Shown piece by piece: positions 50,715 to 63,421 of a stretch of 64,000 bases of DNA. The translations under genes and the position numbers were made by a program. The notes under the pieces are model-generated. The model saw only the letters and a list, made by a program, of their open reading frames with translations. It was not told the origin of the DNA and made no database searches. The first letter of the stretch is position 1, and the number at the start of each line of letters is the position of its first letter. Source of the DNA: Dillenia suffruticosa (taxonomy: Eukaryota; Streptophyta; Magnoliopsida; Dilleniales; Dilleniaceae); assembly GCA_033439265.1 (NCBI GenBank), contig JAVTVX010000012.1:4081001-4145000 (forward strand), written 5' to 3'.

Positions 50715-53700
50715 CTATGCAACTATTTGCTGGATTACAGTCTCCGCGTTCCCGTTGTATTGTGCAACAGCAGCCCTTGGCAGAGCAACAAATTCCTGCA
50801 TCCATGCAGAACATTTAATGTGTGGTCACAAAGATATATATATAGAGAGAGAGAGATAGAGAACTCTTAAAACATCATTAAAACCCAATGCATCTGATTT
50901 AAATTGGTTATCCTGTTAATGAATAGAGTCCTCACATACAGAAATTCTTAAAAACACAACACGGATTGACAAAGAAAAGCACAGGACTCATAGCAGGTAT
51001 CGGAATGAAGAACATGATTGCTACAAGAGCAGTTCTCTTTAGAAAGCATTGGCCAGCTTTGCAAAATCTTAAATGCCCCCAGTAAATGAAAAGTAATGAA
51101 AAAAGCCATTGTTTTTGGGGAGGTTTTGAAACCATCAATATTCCCAAATAAAGCCACTTACAACAGCCATTTGGACTAAGCCCCTTGGTCTAATACAAAA
51201 CCTCATACTTCTACTCAATACCTCGGATTTTATGAGGCAAAAATAGCATTGTCCATAACAAAGAAAGACAACATTAATTAAGGAACACAGATGAATCACA
51301 AAATGTTGAATAAAGAAACCCTATGCTCATAAGCTAGACAAAAATTGTCTGTGCAATCATCTACGAGTGTAGATCTTTAGACAGCAAGCAAAATTTTATG
51401 ACCTTGAGGGGTTGTAAAAAGGAGGAACTCACCATTACTTTAAGTATAGCATTTTCGTCGCACAAATCTGAAGATGATGCCTGAATTGTACTGCCACCAT
51501 CCTCAGGGGTTCCATTGTTCGAAAATACTGTAACTCGGGAAGACCCATGGGTGGAGTTATCTGCATTGGACTTGGATGCTGTATCAGCAGTCAAGTTTGA
51601 ACTAGTTTCTTTCAAGGAGTCAATCCTTAAAAGACCTTCAAACCGATCTTGGCACATCTGAAGTTTGAACCATTCGGTATGAGTGTAAAGTGTTGCCCTC
51701 ATTATTTTCATAAGCTGAGGCTCTTCAATCCCAAGCCTCCTACCAACAGCAACCTGCACAAAGGAAGTGTATTTAGTCAAAGGCATCTATAATGAAATTA
51801 TATTCCTCTCATTTTGGTCAAATATTGAAGTCTGACATAAGAGAGATTTGTAAACCAGGTTCTTTATGTAGCTTCTGTATAAAGGAAGGCTGGGACATTC
51901 TAGTGGACTGTTTGAAGTTCATTTCTCATGACAACATTTGGCATAACAAGATGAACTTCCAAACAGCTGGCATGTACAACGTTTATTGAAATTCAATGCT
52001 GTCTCCCTTGCATGATCTTAACTCCAACTTCCAAGATAAATGTCATTGTTAGTACTGCACAGAAACAGAGTCCTTTTTTTCATTATCTTTGACAAAAATC
52101 CTCATGTTCCTGCTCATAATGAGAATTCAAATATTTTTACATGCTATCTTGATACGATTAGAATTATTCATTTTGACAGCATCCTCTAATGTGGTTCCAT
52201 CAGAAGTATAAGAACAAAATTTTCCACAAAAATGGGTTTACACTCTCTCAACACATAATATTAATTAAGTGTAAAAAGAAATGGGCTAAAAGTGCACTCA
52301 TTTAGGCAACCCTTTGTTCTTTAATCTTTTCAAAATAAACAAGTCACTAACTGCAACATATTACTTTTTTCCTTGATGGAATGTTGTTTCACAATCTCAA
52401 CCAAATCCCTCTGAAGATTGTGTATCACAAAATAACATAGAAAAAACAGAAAATCAAGAAAAGAGGATATCAAGTAAACTAAACATATGGAAACGCACAT
52501 TTAGTAGCACAAGGAATAAAAATGCAAATGAATGTGTGCAAATACTAACGTAGGGCTTTAAATTGACAAAGCACCACTTCAACAAGAACATTTTCCAATG
52601 ACATACCTGGATAGAAGTTGCAAGAGCTTGTAATGGCAAGCCTTTTCCAAATGCTTCTTCATTGGGCCATAGCAATGCCAATAATGTTTCCTTCAGTGGC
52701 TTTAAAAAAGCTGGATCGCTGGCTGCCAAAGGACACAAGTGAGCACAGGCAACCCTTAAGGCGCTTGAGTAATCACCAGAGCTGACCAACTTAAGAAACT
52801 CGACCTAAATTCACAAAGCAGTCATCATTTCCTGCCTCAAACTTAGCTTTTTTCTATAGAAAACAATAGGAGAGATTCTTAATTTTTAGAGGCTTTGCAA
52901 AATATGACTCCATTTGCCTGCTTAAGCTGGAACAGCAAAATCGGATTTTGGACAAAGAAGTTAGGATCCAAAGCATTTATTTCTTCAACAACCTCCGCAG
53001 CCATGCCTCGGTCAGCAAGTTTCTTCATCCCCCGAAAAATCTCATATTTATCCTCAGTATGCTTGATAAATTCTAAACCAGGAGACTTTTCTGAGGCCTA
53101 GAGAACAAAAGTTTACTTATAAACAATACTAGAAGAAAATTCCAAGGTGAGTGGGAGAGAAGACGGAGAGACTGAAAAATACCTGTTGCTTCTTCGGGTT
53201 ATCTGCAGTGGGAGCAATGTCACATTCTTGCTTACCCATTCCATACAAAGAAATATCAGGAACAAAATCTAGGTTATCCTGTCTTCCTCTCCATCGCTTG
53301 CGTCTGCTCCTTTCACCAGATACATAACCTCTGCTTGGTACAACCCTGGAAGTATCAAGCTGATGTGTCCCAGCGGTGCTACAATCTTCATTCCCATATT
53401 TTGTCCCAGAAGGATATTGCACTCCAACATCAGTACCACACTTGTTCACTGAATCAGCCACAACCTCAGGAGAGTAATCCATATTGGTATTGCCAACAGA
53501 AGTTTCACTATCGGAGTGTTTACTGGTTTCGCAGTCTACTGAGGAAGAATCACCAGTCTCAGGTTGGCTTCCTATTGATGATCCATAAAAGGTCCGAGCC
53601 CCTGAAGATGAAAGGAAAATGTGCAATGATAGTTGTCTCAGCAAATAGAATGCCATACCAGAAAGCAGCGAGAACAATAAGACAACTTTCAAGCATCAAG

Positions 53701-56700
53701 AAAAGGGAGAACAATACCAGAGTCCACAATTCCCCTGTAAAGGCAATACTCCCGAACAAGCTCATCAAGCACAGGAGCATCAAACCTCATCCGGCACAGT
53801 TCATTCTGCAACCAAGCAAGCATCGGAAGCAACTAGAATTTAAAATTGACCTAATCTTACATCCAGAGAAATGGACAAATGCCAACATCATTAAAATAAA
53901 TAAATAAAGGTCACGTCACCACCCTTGGGTATTGAAAAACTTAGTCCTAATATGTTTTATCTTAATATCACATGAACTTGTGATCACAAGTTCTCCTACG
54001 TCCCCTCAATCTATCTATTCCTTTTTCTCCTGAAAATATAGACAAGATGATGAGCATGGCTTCTATGGGGACAGCGTCAAGTTCAAGCAACCTCAATCTA
54101 GTTTTTTGATAAGATTGTTCCCAGCTTCTCATACTATTTTTTCTTGCAGTAATTACGGGAGGTTTGCCCAAAATTAAAACATTTTGGCCATCATTCTGAA
54201 ACTCCTTTCTCAAGATTGAATCAGCCAACCGAACCTCTTCAAGAAAGCCCTCATCATCTGTTTCACTTGTGATATCATTCCCAAGTTCCATAATTTCTTC
54301 CAAAAGCATTTCATTTTTGGACCCCCCCCCATAAAACTCTGTAAATCACTCTCCAATTCACTATCCAAACCAAGCCTGTAGACCTTTTCAAACTCATGCT
54401 CTGCCCCTACAATTGGATTCATGAACACATTTTTTTTCCCTTGATTCAACTGTTGACTACAAAGAGGGCAATGATCAACACTTTTAGACAAAAACAACTT
54501 CTTGAGACCTTCCATTCGGGAACCATGTTTTAACCTTCACAAACCCGCTTCCATTTTATCAATTAAAGCAGGCATTACTCTTTTCACGAGTCCAAGGTCC
54601 TCTTTTGTCCTCTTTGTATTCGGAACACCTGCAGCAATTAAACCCGAATCTTTGACCAGTCTTGATGTCAGAGAATCCTCCATTAGAAGACCTTCACTTG
54701 CACCCTTTTCTAGCACCTTCAACTGCATTTCCACTCTAATTTGAGCCTCACATTGAACCTCAACAACTTGCACGCCATTCCTATCATCAGCAACAAGAGA
54801 AGACTGATCCAACATCAGCATCGCCACTTTGGATCCAGTCGAACCCATCAAAATAGAATGCTCATCAGAAGACTGATTAATCTCCTCTTTGGATGAATAA
54901 TCTACTGGAACCAGAAATCCATTCAAACTCAACAAAAAGAACCCTATTGCACCTGTTGTATCCTCACCTCAATTGTTATTGTTGGGAAATCCGCCATTAA
55001 GGGAGAAAAGGCGTTAATTGAACTCATAATAGGTTCAGATGGAGAAGTCGGCGTATGTTTCTTTGTTGCAGGACTCTCAGCGGATTCAGAAGCTAATTTC
55101 CAAGTTTCCATGGATGTTAATGGCAGCTGCCTGTCACCTTGCAACCATGAAGCTTTGTTCCCTACTCCGTGGATCGCAACTCCACCCTGGGATCCCCTTT
55201 CACCCACTGGATCATGACCCGGATTCATTGAGCATAGTGGACTTGGCCTGTTTTTTAACCCAAATGAACTTGCCCATTTTATCAACCCTGGGTTCATTAT
55301 TGACCCAGGAATGTCAGCCGACCTTTTCCTTCGCCCAGACAACCAAGGCCAATCACCATTTAAACTAATCTTGAGCCCAAACCCATGTATGCTATGCATC
55401 TTCTTCTTTGATTGCCTCCAGAATTCACACCTGAACTGCCTCTTTCGCAAAAACAAACTGCGACCAAAATGCCCAACATCCTTAAAATTGAAACTTGAAT
55501 TAGAGTTCCCAATCCATCTCCATGTTCCGGCCCTTGATTTTTCCATCCATCCAATCACCCTTCCTTTCCCAGTGCACAGTTGCCAAAATCAGAAATAACA
55601 AGTTCGCCTTCCTCCGCCATAAAAAATCTCATTCCAATAGTCACCTTTCACCACATCGACCCATGATCGCCACATATTTTTATAATGATTGAAGTTCTGA
55701 TAGCTAAAGACTCGCAACAGAAAGATTTTCTAGAACTCCATCATGCCCCTGCCATCTTCTCCTTCTCGGATTGACTGCAATGGGGTCCCAAGACATTCTG
55801 CCTGAATTTATGTCATGAGTAGGTTCCCAATATTTTCTACCATTCTCAACGTCAAAGCAACAGGGATTTAACTTCCAACTTGATTCCAGACTCCCACCAA
55901 ACAGAAACACCTTCAAGAAATGCCTCAAGTCAAGCCAACCTCTGTGGTCCACACCACAAGGCAGACAAACTTTACTGCTAACCTTACCTCCCGAGTAACA
56001 GATAATCTCCAAGAAAGTTCCACTATTATTGCTTTTCCTACTCACCCAAGTAACATAATTCTGCTCTCTAAACACCTCCACTTGAAACTCATTAATCAAG
56101 TGGCCTAAGATTTTATCCAACAGGCCACTCAACCAACCAACAACAACAACAAACTGAGCTTTAAACCCAATAATTTGGGGTCGTCCATTTGAGAGATAAA
56201 TTTAAAATTGATTAAAAAAAGAAAAATAAATAAATAAATACAAAAGTAAAATATAAAAATAAATAAATAAATAACCTAAAAGTAAATATATATATAAATA
56301 AAAAAGAAAAAGGGAATAAAAAAATAGATAAATAAATATATATCCAAAATATGTTAAGTTAATTTGTGCGGATTCTTCTACGCCACTCATTCCTATCCAT
56401 GATCATCTTCTCGTCTAAACACTTAACTATCGTATCTTTAAAAATAACTTGTATCGAAATTTTCAACGATCTACCCCTACGTTTTATTAATTCTCTTATA
56501 TTTAAGTTCCCGGTTCTCCTAACCGGTGGTTCTTGGGTCTTCTTTGCATATATCCAAACCATCTCAGACGACACTTTCGCATCTTATCCACAATTGAACT
56601 AACTCCCAACTTATTACGCATCTCTTCATTTGTAATTCTATCCCTTCTATTTTTACCATACATCTATATAAATACTCTCATTTATGTTATGATCATTTTT

Positions 56701-59700
56701 TATTTTTGTTGTTGTTTAATAGTCCAACACTCGGTACCATACAATAATACTGGTATAACCATGATACTATAGACATTTTCTTTCAAATGCATTGGCATCA
56801 TGCGATCGCAAAAAATTCCGAATGCTTTTCTTCATTTCATCCAACTCACTTAATCCTATAATTCACATCTCCATCCATATTGCCATCATTTTAGACAATA
56901 GAATCTAAATATCTAAACCATTCACTTTCGAGTACATCTTGTCCATCTAATTTAATCGTTTCTTCATCATTTCGTTGATTGTTGCTAAACATACATCTCA
57001 TATACTCAATTTTCGATATACTCAATTTAAGCCCTCTTGATTCCAGTGTGACCCTCCATAACTCTAATTTAGTATGAATATCCTCTCTAGTTTTATCAGC
57101 TAAAACTATATCATAGACAAAAAACATACACCATGATATTTCATATTGAATGTTTTTTTGTAACCTCGTTTATTACTATTGCAAAGAGGAGAGGGTTTAA
57201 TACTGAATCTTGATGGAGTCCGATATTAATGGAGAAACTATAGCTCAAACCCCCGCAAGTTTTTATATTAGTTACAGCTCTCTCATACATATCTCGAACG
57301 AGATTAATGTATTTCGAAGAGATCCCTTTCTTCATCAGCGCCCACCACAATACGTCTCTAAAAACCCTATCATATGTTTTTTCTAGAACAATGAATACCA
57401 TATATAAGTGTCTCTTATGTGCTCTGCATGCCTCAATCAACTATCTTAACAAATGGATTGCTTCCGTGGTGGATCTCCCAAACATAAATCCAAATTAATT
57501 TTAAGATACATTTATCTCCAATCTCAATATATGTTCTATCACTCTCTCCCGTAGTTTCATGGTATGACACATAATTTAATTCCTCTATAGTTGAAACAAT
57601 CCTGTATGTCTCCTTTATTCTTATATAACGGTACAATTATACTCTTCCTCCATATTTGGGACATTCCAATAAGCCACTCAACCACCGAGTAAAATCTAAC
57701 CCTAAAGAAACAAGGCCAGTACATCAGTTCCCCTTTATTTCCCACTAATTGGCGGCAACTACAGGCAAACCTCAAATACCTTTGATTCAATATTAAAAAT
57801 TGGCATAAAATCACGCACATAAGCTAAAACTACTAAAACTCATCATGAGAGAGAGAGAGAGAGTCCTGAAACAAGATATTATCTATGTGAGGAATCATTA
57901 ATGATGGAATAACACTAGAAGGGAGAAAGGGGAGAAAATACACACACACACACACACACATCTTATTCCAATGAAAAGGGCCAATGGCTTGACTTCTGAA
58001 AATAACACATCTCCAAAGTAAAGAGGCATTCTTCTGCCAGCCAAAACCTCTGAAGTCTAAACTTAGATAACAATAAATCGTGAAGTCTTTTAGGATAAAC
58101 CAAATTCACATTTTTATTCGGCTATAGCTCGCAGAGTTCCCAAAATTAAAGATGCAACAAGTGAATGTAGCAATGGCTCATACACAATGGAAGAATAATT
58201 AGTATTGCACTTACATTATCAGTAATTAATCTTAGCACTCAAAGCAGTTGAAAAATATCATCTTAATTCTACAGCAGCTATCATTAACGCATGATTGGGT
58301 CAGTTAGCATGCACTAACTAAATCATAGCATCGATTGTCAGGCAAAAGCAAGGATGGAGATGGACATTGTAACAAGGATTGCAATTTTGGCTATTATTCA
58401 AAGGAAAAGCTAGACAACAATGTGTAAGTTGATAACTTATATAATATGTATAGGTATAGTTTTTCTAGCTAAGCAAAAAACACCTCTCTAAGTTTCATCA
58501 GTGTCCGCATGTGCACTACAACCACATAAATATCAAAATATTAACCACAACAAGCTGTGTATTCAAACACCTGGTCCAAATATCATGCTTGCCACTAAAG
58601 TTAGAGACACTGCTGTGAGATAAAAACCATGCGTAGAAAGGAAGTAAGAACATTCACCAGGACAGAATAATAACCAACAAATATTTGTTACCTGAAATGC
58701 CTGAAATAGATCACCCCTGGCAAATTTCAAACTATCTACTGCCCCTTGTCTTGTGAGCTCTACAGCATGTGCTAGTGCTTGTATATCCACCTGAAGTTCA
58801 AAACTAAACACAATTAATCAAGATCCAATAAGAATAAAAAGAAAAAATCGGAAAAAAAAAGACCCAGGTCAATGCATGGCTTTGCACCCAAAGCCCCAAC
58901 GCTAGAGCACAATATAGCCACATGCAAGCCTATAGAGAACTAAACCCCTTCAGATCTAACTCACCTCATCAAAAGGTGGTGCTTCATAGAAAGTTTCCTG
59001 TGGAGTTGCTGCTGGATCACGTTCCTCTAGAAGCAGCCTCTCACTAAGATCAGATATAGGAGATGACATTCCCTGACACAAACAAAATCCTTTGTGTATG
59101 CTGCAAACGTAAGAAAAAAATATCAAGAACTCAAAGTAGGCTCACTGAACTTGTTTGGAGAGAGAGAGAGAGAGAGAGAAGATCAGACACAATTGAAGAA
59201 TAAACTTATCAAATATCTCAAAGCCAGAGTGAAGACTGGATCATAAGCATGTAACTGAGCTCTCAAAACAGAGGACATAAGTCCAGCAATTTCAAACCTC
59301 CTCCTTTCAGACCACTGAGGAATATAGTTAGTATTAATCTCCAATTTAACACTGGAATTCCATCGAAGTAAGATTTAAAGAAAACATAGATTTCTACAAG
59401 TGAACATGCTGCAATATGAAAACTATAGACGGCCTTCATCCGTTGAGGAACAAAGAAATCCCAATCATTTGGAAAGACAGTATGGCCAGAAAGCAAAGGC
59501 TACTAAACTTGGAATTATCCAAACAAGAAACAAACTCAAGATTACCATTAAAACCAGGGGGGAGGGGGATTTTCACAGTAGTGAGCATGCATTTTTTGAC
59601 AAGAAAAAAGACCCACAGCACCCAAGAAGGCAATGCAGCAAAATAAACAAAACTAAATACAAAAGAAGCTCTATGAAACCTATACTATGGATAGCACTGC

Positions 59701-62700
59701 AAAGAAGTCCAACAATTCTGTTTAATAAACCACTCAAGATAAACAAGGTTACTCTCAAATCTCAATAAAACACTTGCTACTGTACTCTTTTCAAATCCTG
59801 GCAGGCAATTTGTTTTCATTCTAGGTTCTTGTAATGTCAAAAGTTAAGTATATGAATTACTACAAACATGCCGCAATTAATGAGCAATTCATGTCAAAAA
59901 CCATGCAAGAACCTAGCATATGCAATATATGGATAACAACACACAAAACAACACGAGGGACAAGAACCCAATGTCGTCTTACTTATCATGGCTAGGCTTC
60001 TACAGCCTCAGGTTACTGGTACAGTCCCATATAAATACAGTCCCATGCTACCAATCCTTACCATAATCAACCACATCCAGGTAACATTAGTGGAGGCGAA
60101 TAGAGTTAAGGATCATGTACCATGGATACAAATTTTTTGATCATACCAGTTAACTAATAAATGCTTTCCTATAACCAGTATAAAAGGGCTCCAAAAGAGT
60201 TGAAGTTAAGTATGTAAAGATAAAGCATAAATCCATCCTTCAATAATCATGGAATGCCCCCTAGAGTCAGAAAGATAGACCACGAGTAGAAGTGCAAGAG
60301 AAAAGATTAAAATATTTTCCAAAATAGCAATATCCCATCAGATGCAAATATCCCTGATTTAGTATGATAGTAAAATTTTCCACGAGCCAAACCCACATAA
60401 CTCTCACCTCTTTACTATGCGGCTACAAATGTTTCATCACAAACAAGCATGCAGTGCCACCAGTGAAGGATTAACAAATGGATATGCAGTACCTAAAAAA
60501 GTATATTGCATCACACTTTACTGTCTTTCCAGAGGGATTAAATATTGCAGCATACTTCATTTGCGACCGGTGAGGTATGGTCATCTTTGTCATAGATAAA
60601 CGCCAAAAGAACATGCTTAAATTCCTCATATGCTTCCTTCACCACAGTAAAGACATATGTTAGAAAATTTGAAAACAACATTCTTAAATTTCACCATTTT
60701 GAAAAAAATCATTTCAGAAGCATTTTGTTGAGACAAATAACTGTCCATATAAAACAACAACAACAACAAACCGAGCCTTATTCCCAAGATTTGGGGTCGG
60801 CCATTTGAGAGACAAATTTATATAAGATAGAAAAAAGAGAAAAACAAGAATAAAATATATATAGAAAAAAATAAAAAGGAAAAGAAAATAAAGAAAATAA
60901 AATAAGAGAAAAATAAAAAAAAATAAAATAAAAGTTAATAGATAAATATCATAAGTATATTGATTTAATTTGTGCGGAATCTATTACGCCATCCATTCCT
61001 ATCTAAAACCATTTTCTCTTCTAAACTCTTAGCTTCCATGTCTTTACGGATAACTTGCATCCAAGTTTTCAGTGGTTTATCTCTACGTTTTATTAGATCT
61101 CCTATAATAAATTCTCTGTTCTCCTAACTAGTGCATCTTTAGGTTTTCTTTACACATGTCCGAACCACCTCAAACGATATTCTCGCATCTTATACACAAT
61201 TGAACCAATTCCCAACTTTTTACGAATCTCTTCATTCCTAATTTTATCTTTTCTAGTTTTTTCACACATCCACCGAAACATTCTCATTTCTGCTACAGCC
61301 ATCTTTTGTTCGTGTTGTTGTTTAACAGCCCAACACTCAGTACCATACAATAGTGTAGATCGAACCGTGGTTCTATAGAACTTTCCCTTCAGGTGTAATG
61401 GCATCGTCCGATTACAAAGAACTCCGGATGCCTTTCTCCATATAAAACAAAGCAAAGTACAGGAAATGCACCAGTTAGTATAAAACAAAGTGAAGAAAAG
61501 GTGAACCCCAGAGATGACAAGTACATTATTAACAAAGCAAATGCACATCTTTTCCCAATTAATAACATAGAAAATGTCATTAGAACATTAAAGAATAATA
61601 GCAGTGCAGCAAAGTTACAAACAGCAGTTACAGGAAAGGGAACTTCTATGAAAAATAAAAGTAGAGACAGAGGTGCAAAAACAATGCTCATTTTAAGGTC
61701 CTTTACACAACATATTTCAAATTGTACTACTGCACAGCATGTTCTTCAGAATATATATGTCTGGATATGCAGCATCACAAACTTGTGATCAGGCTTTTGA
61801 TAGACGTGTGATAAAAATAAAAAAAAATCAAAAATCAAAAAATAGATTCTATTGAGATCCATTTCTTGTTTAGAATATATAATACATGAAGAGGCAGTCC
61901 TTGTCAATTGTGCCAATTTCTCACCTCACTCTCGCCTCCTGTCTGCAGGGACAGATCTTGACACTATTGTGTTTTTTTTTTGGGGGGGGGGGTGGGGGTA
62001 AGGGTGGTGCCCTGGGATCAGTCCCTTATGTCTGATAATGTATTTTGCCATCTCTCTCACTCCCTTATGTCTGAGTAATGTATCTTGCTCGCAATGTTAA
62101 GACCAAATCTTCCTCTAGTTTGTCCCGTTCTCAAGATTTGTGCTTTCACCAGCTGCCTCTCTTCCCAAGCATTCAGACTTTTATCCCCAAGGCAGAGCTT
62201 TTCTATCATCTTTGTTCTTTTCCTTTTAGATTCTCATCAATTAGAAAAAAAAAATAATCAAAATCTGCTGGTTATTCTTAGTAATTAGCTGCTTCATTTT
62301 TGCTGGCAATTATCAGCCATCACAAAGGATAAAGTATGTTTTCTCTCTCTTTAAACACTGGTAAGTAAAAAAGATCTAAATGTAATGTTTCTTGCCACTC
62401 ATATTACCAACAGCCAAACCTTTACATAGAAACAAATTTCCACATTAACTGGCTCTATAGGGCGCCACTTGTTTTCTCTCAAACAGCTTGACAATGGTGA
62501 CATTGTGATCCACATTCACCAAACCAGTGATGAAAATGTTTTCTCTCAAACAACTTAATGCCACCCTCTTCATTAACTTAGGCTTGGGACAGGATCAAAT
62601 GACAAAATCCTATATGGTTGGTTATTGTGAAGTACATCACAGAATCTTTTTAACTCTAAATAACCAATGCCACATAAGATTTTGGCATTAGCAATTTACT

Positions 62701-63373
62701 ATACCTCAATTAACATATAATGATGTATTATAACAATGAGACAGTGAATAATAAAGGAGGCAATTATGCATTCAAAAAAGTTAAAACGTCAAAGTTCCAT
62801 TAAATTTAGAACATAATTACCTCAAAACACATCAGAAGTGTAACTTAAATTGGAAACCAAAGAATGCAGTCGCAGTATTAAAATTGTTGACAAAGAAGAA
62901 AATAGCAAATTACCGGATAGGCATCGAGAGCGCAAGAAGCAAAGGCATTTCTAACGCACTCAATTGCACAATCACGATCCTTGGCAGTCCCTCCCCTCAA
63001 TAGCTCAATAAATTTCTGCAAAACCAAAACCAAATTTCACATCTCAAACCCTATTCACCGGTTCCGATCCCAAAAAAAAACACCGGCAATATACCTGCTT
63101 TTGCAATCGGAAGAGAAGACGATGGACGTCGAGAATGAAAGGAGCGTGAATACAAAGAAGACCGATGGCGTGGTCTATGTCGCCGAGTTCTATATACTTT
63201 CTGATCTGACGAATGAGAAAACGAGAATGATAGGATGACGACGAAGATGCAGAAGACGACGGAGAAGACGGCGGAGAAGGAGAAGAGCGGAAGTTCTCGA
63301 TTAGGTTTTCGGATTTGGCGAAATCGATTACCAGAGAATCCAATGCTTCCCAATTCACCGACGTTGATTCCAT
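50715..63373 (-). CDS. CTLH/CRA-domain protein (RanBPM/GID-related), twelve exons, 697 aa
   Basis: Exons on minus: 63373-63095, 63015-62914, 60636-60556, 59314-59205, 59100-58965, 58790-58692, 53805-53718, 53601-53183, 53097-52918, 52804-52607, 51753-51433, 50795-50715. All phases agree. After a Ser-rich N-terminus, a first CTLH/CRA-like module covers about residues 50-190 (RFLIRQIRKYIELGDIDHA). A second canonical CTLH-CRA module covers about 445-545 (GMAAEVVEEINALDPNFF, then VSSGDYSSALRVA). The linker has a basic patch (SRRKRWRGR, near 405) that could be a nuclear signal. Such proteins usually act as scaffolds in E3 ligase (GID/CTLH) or RanBPM complexes; the role of this subgroup is not known to me. 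Two odd splice sites: a GC donor after 52918 and no GT at the exon 4 end (59205). Confidence 0.92.
53960..56123 (-). mobile_element. Degenerate LINE-type ORF1/gag-like remnant in intron 6 of the CTLH gene
   Basis: A run of long minus-strand frames (56132-55704, 55558-54944, 54935-54537, 54515-54210, 54309-53968), broken by a few stops and shifts, spans about 2.2 kb of intron. Features such as SWVDVVKGDYW and a CPLC motif recall the gag-like first ORF of plant L1-type LINEs. No reverse transcriptase follows. The identity is inferred from general character. A captured host-gene fragment is the alternative. Confidence 0.5.
56136..57672 (-). mobile_element. 5'-truncated RTE-type LINE, copy 2, nested
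   Basis: Reverse-transcriptase text on minus (about 57440-56890: HLYMVFIVLEKTYDR, then KLELWRVTLESRG) ends in a TTG-rich 3' tail at 56136. Perfect 12-bp target duplications GCCACTCAACCA flank it (56124-56135 and 57673-57684). The palm aspartates are lost (YDIV with a shift), so it is inactive. It sits inside the older LINE-like ORF, which continues beyond 57684. Confidence 0.88.
57690..58691 (-). other. Rest of CTLH intron 6
   Basis: About 57690-57820 probably continues the older LINE-like ORF. Beyond it are a (GA)n run (57846-57862), a (CA)n run (57942-57960) and plain intronic DNA. Confidence 0.4.
60758..61436 (-). mobile_element. 5'-truncated RTE-type LINE, copy 3
   Basis: This copy keeps only the 3' third. 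The minus strand encodes the conserved C-terminal region (RSTLLYGTECWAVK, then MRMFRWMCEKTRKDKIRN and RLRWFGHV) and ends in a (TTG)n tail at 60758. The sequence TCCATATAAAACAA occurs at both borders (60744-60757 and 61437-61450). This gives a 10-14 bp target duplication, its edges blurred by microhomology with the element. It lies in intron 2 of the CTLH gene. Confidence 0.88.
61451..62913 (-). other. Rest of CTLH intron 2
   Basis: No exon found between 60636 and 62914. It contains a T run and G run at 61971-61995 and a short direct repeat 'cttatgtctgaRtaatgtatYttg' at about 62025-62090. Confidence 0.5.
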
Positions 63374-63384
63374 TTCTGGGGAGA

Positions 63385-63387
<3 letters not shown>

Positions 63388-63419
<32 letters not shown>
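63388..63419. repeat. (GA)n microsatellite in the CTLH gene leader
   Basis: About 15 GA units on plus, CT in gene sense, 15 bp upstream of the ATG, so in the 5' UTR. Confidence 0.9.

Positions 63420-63421
<2 letters not shown>

Noticed and set aside
53335-53907. 190-codon plus-strand open frame
   Set aside because: It is the antisense of the well-supported CTLH exons 7 and 8 and the intron between them; no independent protein features.
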